Assembly (NCBI GenBank): GCA_019120335.1
Contig: DWVH01000018.1
Span: 1-33,755, forward strand
Length of the DNA stretch: 33,755 nt
DNA from: Candidatus Enterococcus stercoripullorum
Lineage (GTDB): Bacteria > Bacillota > Bacilli > Lactobacillales > Enterococcaceae
Direction: 5' to 3'
Part shown: in pieces, positions 8,166 to 16,294 of the stretch
Layout of the letters: every line of letters starts with the position of its first letter
Numbering within the stretch: the stretch's first letter is position 1
Position numbers and translations under genes: made by a program
Notes under the pieces: generated by a model
Told to the model about the DNA's origin: nothing
Seen by the model: the letters and a program-made list of their open reading frames with translations, nothing else
Databases searched by the model: none

Positions 8166-9287
8166 ATGCAAGCCACACAAGCAACAGCCAAAGCCAAAGT
8201 ATTAGAAAACTTACCAGAGTATCCAGATTTTGCTCAAGAGTATTTTCAAAAGAAGATTGAAGAAGAATATTCTTCAGTCACATTGTTCGAATATCAAAAG
8301 GAAATGAAACGTTTTTTAGAATGGCTTATTCGTGAAGGCTATTCAAAAGCAACATTAATGAAAAATATTCAAATTGCTGAATTAGATGTGTTGACCGAAA
8401 AAGATTTGAGTCTTTACAAACGTGAACTTCAAAATCGCAAAAAGAATGTTTCAAAAGAAAAACGATCGTTATATGAAGAGTCAGGAGATGAGTTGCCTGG
8501 CTTATCAAAAAGTACCATAAAACGCAGTCTGACAGCTTTACGATCCCTCTTTAATTTTTTATCAACTACGATTAATGATGAAACCAACAAACCTTATTTA
8601 TCTTCTAATCAAATGCAAGGCGTCAAAAATGTGAATGATTCGGTTAAAATGAGTGTCCGTACTAAAAAAATGGAGCCTATGATTTTCTTTGATAATGAAG
8701 GTCTGGCTTTTCTACAATTTATTGATCATCAATATCAAGAACTGCTCACCACCCGTCAAGCCATTGCAGCATTTGAAAAAAATAAAATTCGTGACTTGGC
8801 AATCTTAGCTTTATTTTTGGGTACTGGTATCCGTTTATCTGAATTGGTCAATATTAATCTACGCGACATGGAATTAACCAATGAATCTATGCATATTCGG
8901 GTCATCAGAAAAGGTGGACAAATGGACTGGGTTACTGTAGCCTCTCCGATGATTTCTTACATTACTGACTATCTAGATACTCGCCAAACTACCTATCAAA
9001 TTACAGAAAATGTCCAACCCCTCTTCTTATCAACTTATGGCGGTGCAGCTAAACGTCTAAAAGCCAATGCAATTGAAAAAATGGTTGATAAGTATTCTAA
9101 AGCTTATAATAAGCGGACCACTCCACATAAACTTAGACACTCCGTTGGTACTCAAATTTATCGAAAAACCGGCTCAATTGTTACCACTGCACAATTACTT
9201 GGTCAAAATAATACCAACTCAACTAGTATCTACACCCACATCGGTGCCAAAGAACAAGTCAATATCATGAATCATTTATACGATTAA
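8166..9287 (+). CDS. xerS: Tyrosine recombinase XerS
   Basis: Single-protein Xer recombinase that resolves chromosome dimers at dif, normally with FtsK. The N-terminal SAM-like core-binding domain spans about residues 20-135 and the catalytic domain about 175-373. Catalytic residues seen: R223 (GTGIRLSELVN), K249 (IRKGG), H321 and R324 (HKLRH) and the nucleophile Y356 (SIYTHIG). The sixth position, usually His or Trp in 'LLGH', is Q347 here (LLGQNN). The length and the long insert between domains fit XerS rather than XerC/D. AAAGGA precedes the ATG. The adjacent dif-like site supports the assignment. A terminator closes the gene. Confidence 0.88.
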   Translation: MQATQATAKAKVLENLPEYPDFAQEYFQKKIEEEYSSVTLFEYQKEMKRFLEWLIREGYSKATLMKNIQIAELDVLTEKDLSLYKRELQNRKKNVSKEKRSLYEESGDELPGLSKSTIKRSLTALRSLFNFLSTTINDETNKPYLSSNQMQGVKNVNDSVKMSVRTKKMEPMIFFDNEGLAFLQFIDHQYQELLTTRQAIAAFEKNKIRDLAILALFLGTGIRLSELVNINLRDMELTNESMHIRVIRKGGQMDWVTVASPMISYITDYLDTRQTTYQITENVQPLFLSTYGGAAKRLKANAIEKMVDKYSKAYNKRTTPHKLRHSVGTQIYRKTGSIVTTAQLLGQNNTNSTSIYTHIGAKEQVNIMNHLYD

Positions 9288-9292
9288 CACAA

Positions 9293-9327
9293 AACCAGCC
9301 ATCATTGATTAGCATTGATGGCTGGTT
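9293..9327. terminator. Terminator after xerS, shared with the convergent pseudogene
   Basis: Perfect 12-bp stem AACCAGCCATCA (9293-9304) with TGATGGCTGGTT (9316-9327), followed by GATTTTAT on the + strand. Confidence 0.85.
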
Positions 9328-9331
9328 GATT

Positions 9332-10042
9332 TTATTCAAAATAATAGTTTTTAAAATCAGACTTATAGACACGATATAAATATTTTGTATCCGTTTTTTG
9401 TGTAAATCGTTGAATCAATTTACCTGAATTCGTATATTCTGCAAAAGTAGCTTGTTGACCGGAATCAACAATAATATGATTTTGATAATTCTGGACACTT
9501 GACACATAAGCTGAATAAGGAACATCAAAACTCTCCACCAGTTTATAAGAATTTGTCTTTTCATCTACCAGATATTTCATATATTTAGAGGTTTTCCCTG
9601 CTGTCTTATCTGCAATTTCCGCTAAAGATATATCAATCCTCGAATCCATAATAATCGAATTATTATTAAATAAGCTCAAATAATATTGGCCAGCTGATAA
9701 ATCTTCTGCTGTCTCATACGTAATTGAATGTTGTCCATATTGAGAAGTAAAACTACCTTCTTTTTCTAGCAATAATTGGCCGCACTCTCCTACTCCCTAC
9801 CAAATTGCTTCATCCCCCATCATATATTCTACTTGATAGATGCCTTGCTCATCTGGTTTCAAGGCAAGAATAGTCGAAGTTTCCCGAGAGCTGACCAAGA
9901 GTTGCTGATTATCTGTTAATTGAAGACTATTGATATGAACAGGATCTAAATACCCTTTATTGTTGCTATGTTCTTCAATTCCTGTTGCTTTTTGATATAA
10001 ATCAGGTAAAAGTTCTTCTTTTGATAACTCTATTGAATCATT
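9332..10042 (-). pseudogene. Aryl-sulfate sulfotransferase remnant (5' truncated, in-frame stop)
   Basis: On the - strand the reading frame from 10042 gives '...HINSLQLTDNQQLLVSSR' and 'ETSTILALKPDEQGIYQVEY', then GDEAIW, an in-frame TAG (9797-9799), and without a frame change '...LLLEKEGSFTSQYGQHS' to 'YLYRVYKSDFKNYYFE'. I recognise the 'HINS...LLVSSR-x-TS' region and the Tyr-rich end as the C-terminal propeller of bacterial arylsulfotransferase (AssT), an exported enzyme of about 600 residues moving sulfate between phenols. About 235 codons remain. The 5' half is missing: just upstream of 10042 the frame hits stops and unrelated structured DNA begins. The distal 146-codon open frame (9332-9772) has no convincing ribosome binding site. 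A dead gene is the simplest reading. Confidence 0.8.
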
Positions 10043-10073
10043 TTAAACTTAAGCGTAACTTAAAACGGTATTC

Positions 10074-10306
10074 GAAGGGTAGCTACATCGCATCTAAGCC
10101 GGCCTGCCTAGGAAAATCTTAAAATACGATGGATTTGCCTGTCATTCCGGACAATCTTAGCTTTCAAACTAAATACTCGGAAAATTCACCCTACTGCTTA
10201 GAACATCTCCTTTCATCCAATTTTCTAAGCAGTAGGTAACACATGAATTTTATCGTATTTGCCCAAGTCGATTGATATCCTTTTACTTGTAGCTGTTCGA
10301 CCCTTC
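10074..10306. repeat. Nested inverted-repeat element, about 230 bp, unknown function
   Basis: Four sets of complementary arms are nested in order: GAAGGG (10074-10079) with CCCTTC (10301-10306); AGCTACA (10081-10087) with TGTAGCT (10288-10294); AAATACGAT (10122-10130) with ATCGTATTT (10252-10260); and a perfect 14-bp pair CCTACTGCTTAGAA (10190-10203) with TTCTAAGCAGTAGG (10223-10236). Such nesting fits a structured RNA or a small non-autonomous mobile element (MITE). It starts where the sulfotransferase remnant is cut off. I do not recognise a named RNA family. A 39-codon frame on the - strand (10191-10310) is probably chance. Confidence 0.5.
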
Positions 10307-10323
10307 TCATAACCTAGATAAAA

Positions 10324-10356
10324 ACAACCGATATACCATCAAAGTATATCGGTTGT
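10324..10356 (-). terminator. Terminator of the threonine aldolase gene
   Basis: Perfect 13-bp stem ACAACCGATATAC (10324-10336) with GTATATCGGTTGT (10344-10356). On the - strand it is followed by TTTTAT, seven bases after the stop codon. Confidence 0.9.
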
Positions 10357-10362
10357 CCAAAA

Positions 10363-11388
10363 CTATAAGATTTCAGCTAATTGTTGTACTTGCTCTTTAG
10401 TAGTAGCCCAACTTGTTGCAAAACGAATCACCGTATGACTTTCATCATAATTTTCCCAAAAACCGACTCTTACCTGTTCTTGAAGTTGACTTAATTTTTG
10501 ATTTTCAACGATGACAAAAATTTGATTAGTCGTTGTTTCAATGAAGAATGGGTATTTTCTTTCCTTAAGTAATTTTCTAATTTCATCCGCACGCTCAATC
10601 GCATTTTGACTCATTTTAAAATAAAGATTATCAGTAAATAAAGTATCGAATTGAATCCCTAACACCCTTCCTTTGGCTAAAAGAGCACCATGTTGCTTGA
10701 TTTGCGTAATAAAATGTTTAGGCGTATTACCTTTAGTGAATACCACCGCTTCACCACATAAAGCACCTACTTTTGTCCCACCAATATAAAATACATCCGC
10801 AAGTTGTGCTAATTCAGGGAGTGTCAAATCACAATCAGCAGCTTTAAGTCCATAACCTAATCTTGCGCCATCAATATATAGTGGAATTTGATAGGTTTGA
10901 CAGATAGCTTTGATTGCAAGTAATTCATCTTTAGTATATAGCGTGCCATATTCAGTTGGGAAAGAAAGATAGACCATTCCTGGAAATACCATATGTTCAT
11001 GATTTTCATCTGAGTAAAAGACTTGCAACAATTGACTAAGATCTTGTGCGGACATTTTTCCTAAATTTTCAGGTAGTGTTAAAACTTTATGACCAGTAAA
11101 TTCAATGGCTCCAGCTTCATGTGAGGCCACATGACCTGTTTGGCAAGCAATGACACCTTCATACGGAGCTAACATCGTATCAATAATAATTTGATTGGTT
11201 TGGGTGCCTCCAACTAAAAAATGAACATCTGCATCTGGTAATTGACAAGCCGCTTTAATTTTTTTCTTTGCTTGTTTTGTATAATCATCAGAGCCATAAC
11301 CTGGTAATTGTTCGAAATTAGTTTGGATAAACTTTTCTAATATTTTAGGGTGCGCGCCTTCAGTATAATCTGATTCAAACGAAAGCAT
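10363..11388 (-). CDS. ltaE: Low-specificity L-threonine aldolase (PLP enzyme)
   Basis: Fold-type I PLP enzyme that splits L-threonine/L-allo-threonine to glycine and acetaldehyde in the cytoplasm. 341 residues, normal for the beta-eliminating lyase/threonine aldolase family. The start 'FESDYTEGAHPKIL' and 'PGYGSDDYTKQA' are family hallmarks. 'DGARLGYGL' holds the PLP-binding aspartate, and the Schiff-base lysine lies in 'FYIGGTKVGALCGEAVV'. A single gene with its own promoter and terminator. AGGAGG lies at good distance before the ATG. Exact stereospecificity cannot be read. Confidence 0.92.
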   Translation of the reverse strand: MLSFESDYTEGAHPKILEKFIQTNFEQLPGYGSDDYTKQAKKKIKAACQLPDADVHFLVGGTQTNQIIIDTMLAPYEGVIACQTGHVASHEAGAIEFTGHKVLTLPENLGKMSAQDLSQLLQVFYSDENHEHMVFPGMVYLSFPTEYGTLYTKDELLAIKAICQTYQIPLYIDGARLGYGLKAADCDLTLPELAQLADVFYIGGTKVGALCGEAVVFTKGNTPKHFITQIKQHGALLAKGRVLGIQFDTLFTDNLYFKMSQNAIERADEIRKLLKERKYPFFIETTTNQIFVIVENQKLSQLQEQVRVGFWENYDESHTVIRFATSWATTKEQVQQLAEIL

Positions 11389-11413
11389 TCAAACATTCCT
11401 CCTTTTTTTAGAT

Positions 11414-11442
11414 ATTGTATCAAATCTGTTTCCTAAATACAA
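11414..11442 (-). promoter_or_regulatory. Promoter of ltaE
   Basis: On the - strand: TTGTAT (-35, 11437-11442), 17-bp spacer, TACAAT (-10, 11414-11419). Confidence 0.55.
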
Positions 11443-11482
11443 TTACGATTTATATCTGTATTATGTAAACTATATCCTGGTC

Positions 11483-11512
11483 TTGTGAATAAAAATACGA
11501 ATGTGGTAAAAT
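11483..11512 (+). promoter_or_regulatory. Possible promoter of the DMT permease gene
   Basis: TTGTGA (-35, 11483-11488), 18-bp spacer, TAAAAT (-10, 11507-11512), 27 nt before the ATG. Confidence 0.45.
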
Positions 11513-11539
11513 AAACATAGATTTTTTGCAGGTAGGTAC

Positions 11540-12478
11540 ATGTATCTATTACTCGGACTATTGGTTGGAAGTCTTTTACCAATACAAACAGCATTTAATT
11601 CAAAAATGAGATGTATCGTGCAATCCCCTTTTTTAGCTTCATTATTTTCATTTGCTATTGGTACGCTTTTTTTAGCTTTGATTGCGATTTTTCAAGGGGT
11701 GCCCTTATTGATTACCTCAGATGTTTTTGCCAGAACTCCTTGGTGGGCCTATCTTGGTGGTTTACTCGGAATGCTTGGACTAACAGCGAATATTCTACTT
11801 TTCCCGATTTTAGGTAGTGTTCAGACAGTCATATTACCTATTTTAGGCCAATTATTGATGTCAATTCTTATTGATCATTTTGGCTTATTTCATACCTTAC
11901 TACGTCTATTATCATTCATTCGCTTTTTAGGACTTATTTCACTTATTGTGGGCGTACTTTTAATTGTATTTTTACCAAGTTACCTGCAACAAAAACGTCA
12001 ATTGATGAAAGAGATGAAAGAACATGCGCCTTCCAAATTTCTCTGGCAACTAACAGGTATTATAGCTGGTATGTTAATGTCCACACAAGTTGCTATTAAT
12101 GGCTTTTTAGGTAAACAACTGCACTCATCTATCCAGGCAGCTTTTATTTCATTTTCGATTGGTACATTTTTAGTTTTAGTTGTTGTATTATCTGAAAAAT
12201 CTTATCGAAAATTACAATTAAGCATCCTTAAACAGGCACCAAAATATGTTTATCTTGCCGGCTTTTTCGGAGCAAGCTATGTCTTTTGTAATGCGTATTT
12301 AGCACCATTAATTGGCACTGGAGCGGTGGTCACTCTTTCATTAGTGGACCAAATTATTTCTAGCTTTGTCAACGATCAATTTGGATTACTAGGTGCTATT
12401 AAAAAACCAATCAAATTTACCCAAGTGATTGGCGTTATCTTCCTGTTTGTTGGTGTATTGGAAATTGAACTTTATTAG
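11540..12478 (+). CDS. DMT-superfamily transporter, tandem DUF606 (YdcZ-like) repeats
   Basis: Integral membrane protein of 312 residues with about ten hydrophobic segments. It consists of two homologous halves of about 150 residues. Each starts with a related pattern ('GLLVGSLLPIQTAFNSKM' and 'GIIAGMLMSTQVAINGFLGK', both G-x-x-x-x-x-x-x-Q-x-A-x-N), joined by a charged loop 'QQKRQLMKEMKEHAPSK' near residues 150-170. This duplicated architecture is typical of the DUF606 members of the drug/metabolite transporter superfamily. The substrate is unknown. It is followed after 13 nt by the ygbA-like gene, likely in the same transcript. Confidence 0.8.
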   Translation: MYLLLGLLVGSLLPIQTAFNSKMRCIVQSPFLASLFSFAIGTLFLALIAIFQGVPLLITSDVFARTPWWAYLGGLLGMLGLTANILLFPILGSVQTVILPILGQLLMSILIDHFGLFHTLLRLLSFIRFLGLISLIVGVLLIVFLPSYLQQKRQLMKEMKEHAPSKFLWQLTGIIAGMLMSTQVAINGFLGKQLHSSIQAAFISFSIGTFLVLVVVLSEKSYRKLQLSILKQAPKYVYLAGFFGASYVFCNAYLAPLIGTGAVVTLSLVDQIISSFVNDQFGLLGAIKKPIKFTQVIGVIFLFVGVLEIELY

Positions 12479-12491
12479 AGAGGAGAGAATC

Positions 12492-12815
12492 ATGAAACAA
12501 AGAAATACCGGACCTGTAATTACTGAAGAGAGTGAATTAATTTCAATTATGATTCAACTTTACTATCAAAAACATCCACACGATGAAATTAGTAAAGACG
12601 AAATGCTAAATTATGCGCTAGACCGACTTGCCTTTTGTCGCTTTGGAGAAAAGAAAACAACGTGTAAAAAATGCCCGGTTCATTGTTATCAGAAAAAATA
12701 CCGTCAACAAATGAAAGTCATTATGCGCTATGCTGGACCACGAATGTTATACCGTCACCCAATTTTTTCTATCAAACATTACTATCGACAATGGACAATA
12801 AAAGTAAAAAGATAA
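12492..12815 (+). CDS. YgbA-like protein (nitrous oxide-stimulated promoter family)
   Basis: Small protein of 107 residues with a cysteine cluster 'CRFGEKKTTCKKCPVHCY' (C-x8-C-x2-C-x3-C) and the conserved basic tail 'YRQQMKVIMRYAGPRMLYRHP'. These are the hallmarks of the YgbA/PF11756 family, whose E. coli member is induced by nitrosative stress and lies in the NsrR regulon. The cysteines may bind a metal or Fe-S cluster (inference). Start chosen at ATG 12492, with GAGAGGAG just upstream. The longer in-frame start lies inside the permease gene. It forms a likely two-gene unit with the DMT transporter. No NsrR-like site was seen. Confidence 0.8.
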   Translation: MKQRNTGPVITEESELISIMIQLYYQKHPHDEISKDEMLNYALDRLAFCRFGEKKTTCKKCPVHCYQKKYRQQMKVIMRYAGPRMLYRHPIFSIKHYYRQWTIKVKR

Positions 12816-12817
12816 TA

Positions 12818-12862
12818 AAAACAGCTATCTACACCAAGTATAAGGAATTAGATAGCTGTTTT
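12818..12862 (+). terminator. Terminator after the ygbA-like gene
   Basis: Perfect 14-bp stem AAAACAGCTATCTA (12818-12831) with TAGATAGCTGTTTT (12849-12862), ending in T. Confidence 0.88.
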
Positions 12863-12940
12863 ACTTGTATTTATTTTCAAGATTTATCTATCAGCCCATC
12901 TTTTCTACTTTTTGTAAATACAACCCACATTGCAATCATA

Positions 12941-13975
12941 TTATATGCTTGAATAATCAAATCGGATTAGTTGTTCATCTGTATTCACGACCGCATTCAC
13001 TCCAAATGGGATAATACACCTTGGCATTGCATGACCAATATTTAAGTTATATACAATAGGTAAATTTGGCGTGGTAATTTCTTCTAACAATATTGTTTTA
13101 TATTCCTCATAATAGGTTTCATTTTGCGGTTTTCCAACGAGAACACCTGAAACGACATCAAATATTCCAAATTCTTTTAAAGTGCAAATCATTTTTTTGA
13201 AAAATTCCGGTTTCGGCTTTTCTTCGCTTGTTTCTAGCAATAAAATTTTATTATGCCAGTCTGCTAGTTTTGGAAATATATGGTACTTATTACAAAGTTT
13301 TACTATCTCAGAATCACTTGAAGTATCAATCATTTCATAAATTGATTCTAAACACCCACCTAAGATTTTACCTTTAAATACCGATTTACCACGCAATCGT
13401 TCAAATCCGATATTATGATGCTCTTTTAATTTTGTTCCGATAGCCTTTTCGCTAAAATCGATTCTTTCTTCATACCATACGTCACTAGATCGTATTTGTG
13501 CAATTTTTCCTGTTGAGAGTAATTCTTCAAGGTATTTTTTAGTATAAGGTAACATTTCATCTGACAGCTCACAAATATCAGGCAAAAATGCTTGTCCATA
13601 AAATGTGTTGATACCGATTTTGTTAAGCATAAAATGATTAACTGTTGTATCTGAGAAACCTAAAAATATTTTTTGTTTTACAACATTTTCTAACTTATTA
13701 TTATCAAACAAATAGGGTAGCAACCTGTATGTATCTTCACCGCCAATTGCGCATAAGATGATATCTATTGATTCGTCACTAAACGCCGTCATCAAATCGG
13801 CCGCTCTACATTCGGGATGTTCCTTGATAAATGAAATACCTTTTTGTGCATTAGGTAAAAATTCAAAAGTAACGCCTAACGAATTTAATCTTTTTTTACC
13901 AATTTCTACTTGATGTTTTACAAAGCTTTCCCCAACTAAGCCACTAGATAAACTTACTATTCCGATATGTATCGT
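12941..13975 (-). CDS. LD-carboxypeptidase/MccF-type serine peptidase (S66), start codon apparently ACG
   Basis: The frame is open from 13975 to 12941 (344 residues, normal for S66). It begins IHIGIVSLSSGLVGESFV, the usual S66 N-terminus. Expected features are present: 'CAIGGEDTYRLLPYLF' (nucleophile elbow, with Thr where MccF-type proteins have Ser), 'GKILGGCLESIYEM' (catalytic Glu region) and 'NIGHAMPRCIIPFG' (catalytic His). Related enzymes trim murein tetrapeptides or inactivate microcin C-like peptides. No ATG, GTG or TTG lies at the N-terminus. ACG (13973-13975) stands where ATG is expected, a few bases after a strong AAGGGGG. Either the ATG mutated and expression is weak or lost, or a rare start is used. 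The first normal start (TTG 13795) would delete the first domain strand. Confidence 0.75.
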   Translation of the reverse strand, partial: TIHIGIVSLSSGLVGESFVKHQVEIGKKRLNSLGVTFEFLPNAQKGISFIKEHPECRAADLMTAFSDESIDIILCAIGGEDTYRLLPYLFDNNKLENVVKQKIFLGFSDTTVNHFMLNKIGINTFYGQAFLPDICELSDEMLPYTKKYLEELLSTGKIAQIRSSDVWYEERIDFSEKAIGTKLKEHHNIGFERLRGKSVFKGKILGGCLESIYEMIDTSSDSEIVKLCNKYHIFPKLADWHNKILLLETSEEKPKPEFFKKMICTLKEFGIFDVVSGVLVGKPQNETYYEEYKTILLEEITTPNLPIVYNLNIGHAMPRCIIPFGVNAVVNTDEQLIRFDYSSI

Positions 13976-14063
13976 AAAAACCCCCTTATTTGTTCAAAAT
14001 CATCAATTCAATTTACTTTATAGATTCTAAGTTCAAAGAAAATTTATAAAATCATTGTATTAA

Positions 14064-14097
14064 AAAAGAGAAAGCCCGAGTAGACCCTCTCTCTTTT
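14064..14097 (-). terminator. Probable terminator of the degV gene
   Basis: AAAAGAGA (14064-14071) pairs with TCTCTTTT (14090-14097), with further partial pairing inside. On the - strand it is followed by a T-rich run. Confidence 0.6.
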
Positions 14098-14118
14098 CAA
14101 CAAATATATCCTAAAATG

Positions 14119-14967
14119 TTATTCTGCACTAAAAGCTAACCCGATTGCTTTTTCGCCTAAATGGGTACCAATTACAGGACCGAAGTAACCAATTTCTACT
14201 TGAATATCAGGAAATTGTGCTTCTAACTTCGCCTTTTCCTCTTTCGCAACTTCCAAATTATTGGCATGAATCACATAATATTTTACCTTGCCCGGACATT
14301 GTTGCGCACTTTCAAATACAAGTTCCTCTGCCTTAGCAAATGCTTTCTTACTTGAACGAATCTTTTCATGCAAGACAATTTTACCATCTTCAAAAGTTAA
14401 AATCGGCTTAATCTTCAATAAACCGCCAATAATCGCAGCCCCATTTGTTAAACGGCCACCACGTACTAAATTGTTCAAATCATCGACAATTAAAAAGGCG
14501 CGGGTATTTGAGCGAATATAATCTAAATAATCCAAAATTTCTTCAATAGATTTGCCCGCATCTTTCATTTCAAGCGCTTTTTGAACCATATTACCCATTG
14601 GCATGCTAGTAATTTTTGAATCAAATGGATGGATATTGATTCCCTCAATCGTTCCTTGTAAAGCGAATAAGGTATTGACAAAACCAGAAATCCCGCCTGA
14701 TAAATGGATACTAATAATATCAGTGTAACCTTCTTTTGCTAATTTCTCATATAAACTAACCACTTCACCTAAAGCTGGTTGAGAAGTAGTTGGGAATTCT
14801 TTAGAGGCTTTAAGCAAATCATAATATTCATCTGCATGGATATCAATGCCTTCATTATATATCTTGCCATCTAAAATAACAGGGATTGGTAATATATATA
14901 GATCCGGATGATTACTAATAGCTGTTGGTATAAAAGCCGTACTATCCGTAACAATTGCTAATTTCAT
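14119..14967 (-). CDS. DegV family fatty acid-binding protein (FakB-like)
   Basis: DegV/FakB proteins bind a fatty acid and present it to the kinase FakA for entry into phospholipid synthesis. 282 residues from the chosen start. Family features: 'AIVTDSTA' at the N-terminus, 'TTSQPALGE', 'IHLSGGISGFVNT' (fatty-acid carboxylate site region) and 'NLVRGGRLTNGAAIIGGLLKIKPIL', followed by 'HLGEKAIGLAF' at the end. I chose the second ATG (14967, MKLAIVTDSTA). The first ATG at 14985 overlaps the GAGG ribosome binding site. It is a single gene downstream of psr with its own terminator. Which fatty acid it prefers cannot be read. Confidence 0.88.
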   Translation of the reverse strand: MKLAIVTDSTAFIPTAISNHPDLYILPIPVILDGKIYNEGIDIHADEYYDLLKASKEFPTTSQPALGEVVSLYEKLAKEGYTDIISIHLSGGISGFVNTLFALQGTIEGINIHPFDSKITSMPMGNMVQKALEMKDAGKSIEEILDYLDYIRSNTRAFLIVDDLNNLVRGGRLTNGAAIIGGLLKIKPILTFEDGKIVLHEKIRSSKKAFAKAEELVFESAQQCPGKVKYYVIHANNLEVAKEEKAKLEAQFPDIQVEIGYFGPVIGTHLGEKAIGLAFSAE

Positions 14968-15050
14968 AGAATTATAAATCCTCATTTCAATATATTAGTC
15001 ATATTACATTAACTATAGCATAAATAAGTTGTAAATAAAATGAAATTCAG

Positions 15051-16190
15051 TTAATTTTTCAAAAAGTTTTCAATGGCATCTTGATTCATTTTTTTATCCA
15101 CTTCTAAATAACTGCCAGCTTCATAGCTTTCACCATATTGCCATGAATTATCTACAGGAATACTCAAACGTTGAATCCCATTTGCATTTTTAGCCGCAAT
15201 CAAACCATGTTTTAAAATAAAGCTCATTGGAATATCATTGGGTGAATAACCCATCACTTTTCCTGCTGCATAAGGTATTTTAGAAATTGCTGAAAAACTT
15301 TTAACTTGTTTGAAAACCTCATTCATCACTTGTTGTTGACGTCGTACTCGGCCAAAATCGCCTTCTTCATCCATTCTAAACCGCGCATATTGTAATAGCG
15401 TAAAGCCATTCATTTTTTGTTGTCCTTTTTTAATTGGCACATCAATATAGGCACTCATATCTTTTTCAGCATCAATTTGTACGCCATCTGGGAATAGTGC
15501 ATCAATGACCTTCTCAAACGTTTTAAAATCAACTAAAAAATAATACTTACAGTCAATATTAAAGTTTTGTTTTAAAGTTTCACGTAATAATTCTGCCCCA
15601 CCATAGGCATAAGAAGCATTAATCTTATTATCCCCTACGCCAGGAATTGTCACATAAGTATCACGCATAAAAGAAATAATTTTAGGTTTACTATTAAGTG
15701 AATTTCCCATGTGCAAGACCATGATGCTATCTGAACGTGAATTCTCACCATCACGGCTATCATTGCCAATCAATAAAATATTCTCGGAACCATCACTAGA
15801 AGTAACGCCATGAAACGTTTGAGCTGATTGGGTATGATCTTCTTTTTTGGCTTCATTATACCCTTTTTGATAACCATATACACTATAAGCCCCTGCGCCC
15901 AAAACTACCAAAAGTAAGAGAACAAATAACTTTCTGAATGGATGATGTTTTTTTGGTAACTTCTTAGTAGAATGCACATTTTGGTGATGTTCATGATGAT
16001 GTTGGGGCTGTTTTTGATATATTTGTTGTTGATTTTCATAGCTATTTTCAACATTTCGATGAGTATCTTCTTCAAAATGATGCGCTTGTTCTTCGTGCCG
16101 ATTTCTTGTTTTACGAGCAAAGCGATTCGCATGCTGTTCAGATTGACGTAATTCATCGCGCAATTTTTTATTTTTTTCCATTCGATTCAT
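15051..16190 (-). CDS. psr: LytR-CpsA-Psr (LCP) family wall polymer ligase, Psr-like
   Basis: LCP enzymes attach teichoic acids or wall polysaccharides to peptidoglycan at the outer membrane face. 379 residues. The cytoplasmic N-terminus (1-85) is hydrophilic and unusually His-rich (13 His in the first 83 residues, including QHHHEHH). One membrane helix spans about 87-106, with the LCP domain outside. Motifs: 'NILLIGNDSRDGENSRSDSI', 'SFMRDTYVTIPG', 'KINASYAYGG' and 'QYARFRMDEEGDFGRVRRQQ', holding the Arg/Asp residues that bind the polyprenyl pyrophosphate. GGAGG precedes the ATG. It follows the aromatic operon after 104 nt, as psr follows pheA in enterococci, so partial cotranscription is possible. 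Confidence 0.9.
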   Translation of the reverse strand: MNRMEKNKKLRDELRQSEQHANRFARKTRNRHEEQAHHFEEDTHRNVENSYENQQQIYQKQPQHHHEHHQNVHSTKKLPKKHHPFRKLFVLLLLVVLGAGAYSVYGYQKGYNEAKKEDHTQSAQTFHGVTSSDGSENILLIGNDSRDGENSRSDSIMVLHMGNSLNSKPKIISFMRDTYVTIPGVGDNKINASYAYGGAELLRETLKQNFNIDCKYYFLVDFKTFEKVIDALFPDGVQIDAEKDMSAYIDVPIKKGQQKMNGFTLLQYARFRMDEEGDFGRVRRQQQVMNEVFKQVKSFSAISKIPYAAGKVMGYSPNDIPMSFILKHGLIAAKNANGIQRLSIPVDNSWQYGESYEAGSYLEVDKKMNQDAIENFLKN

Positions 16191-16294
16191 AAAAAATAAC
16201 CTCCACCTAAGTCAAATCCATTGTAGCATAGTTTACCTATAAACGAATCTGAAATGGGGAGGATTTAATATTTTTTAAAATTTTCACATCCAAA

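Noticed and set aside
10191-10310. 39-codon frame on the - strand starting MRRVEQLQVK
   Set aside because: It lies inside the nested inverted repeats, has only AGG two bases before the ATG, and matches nothing I recognise.
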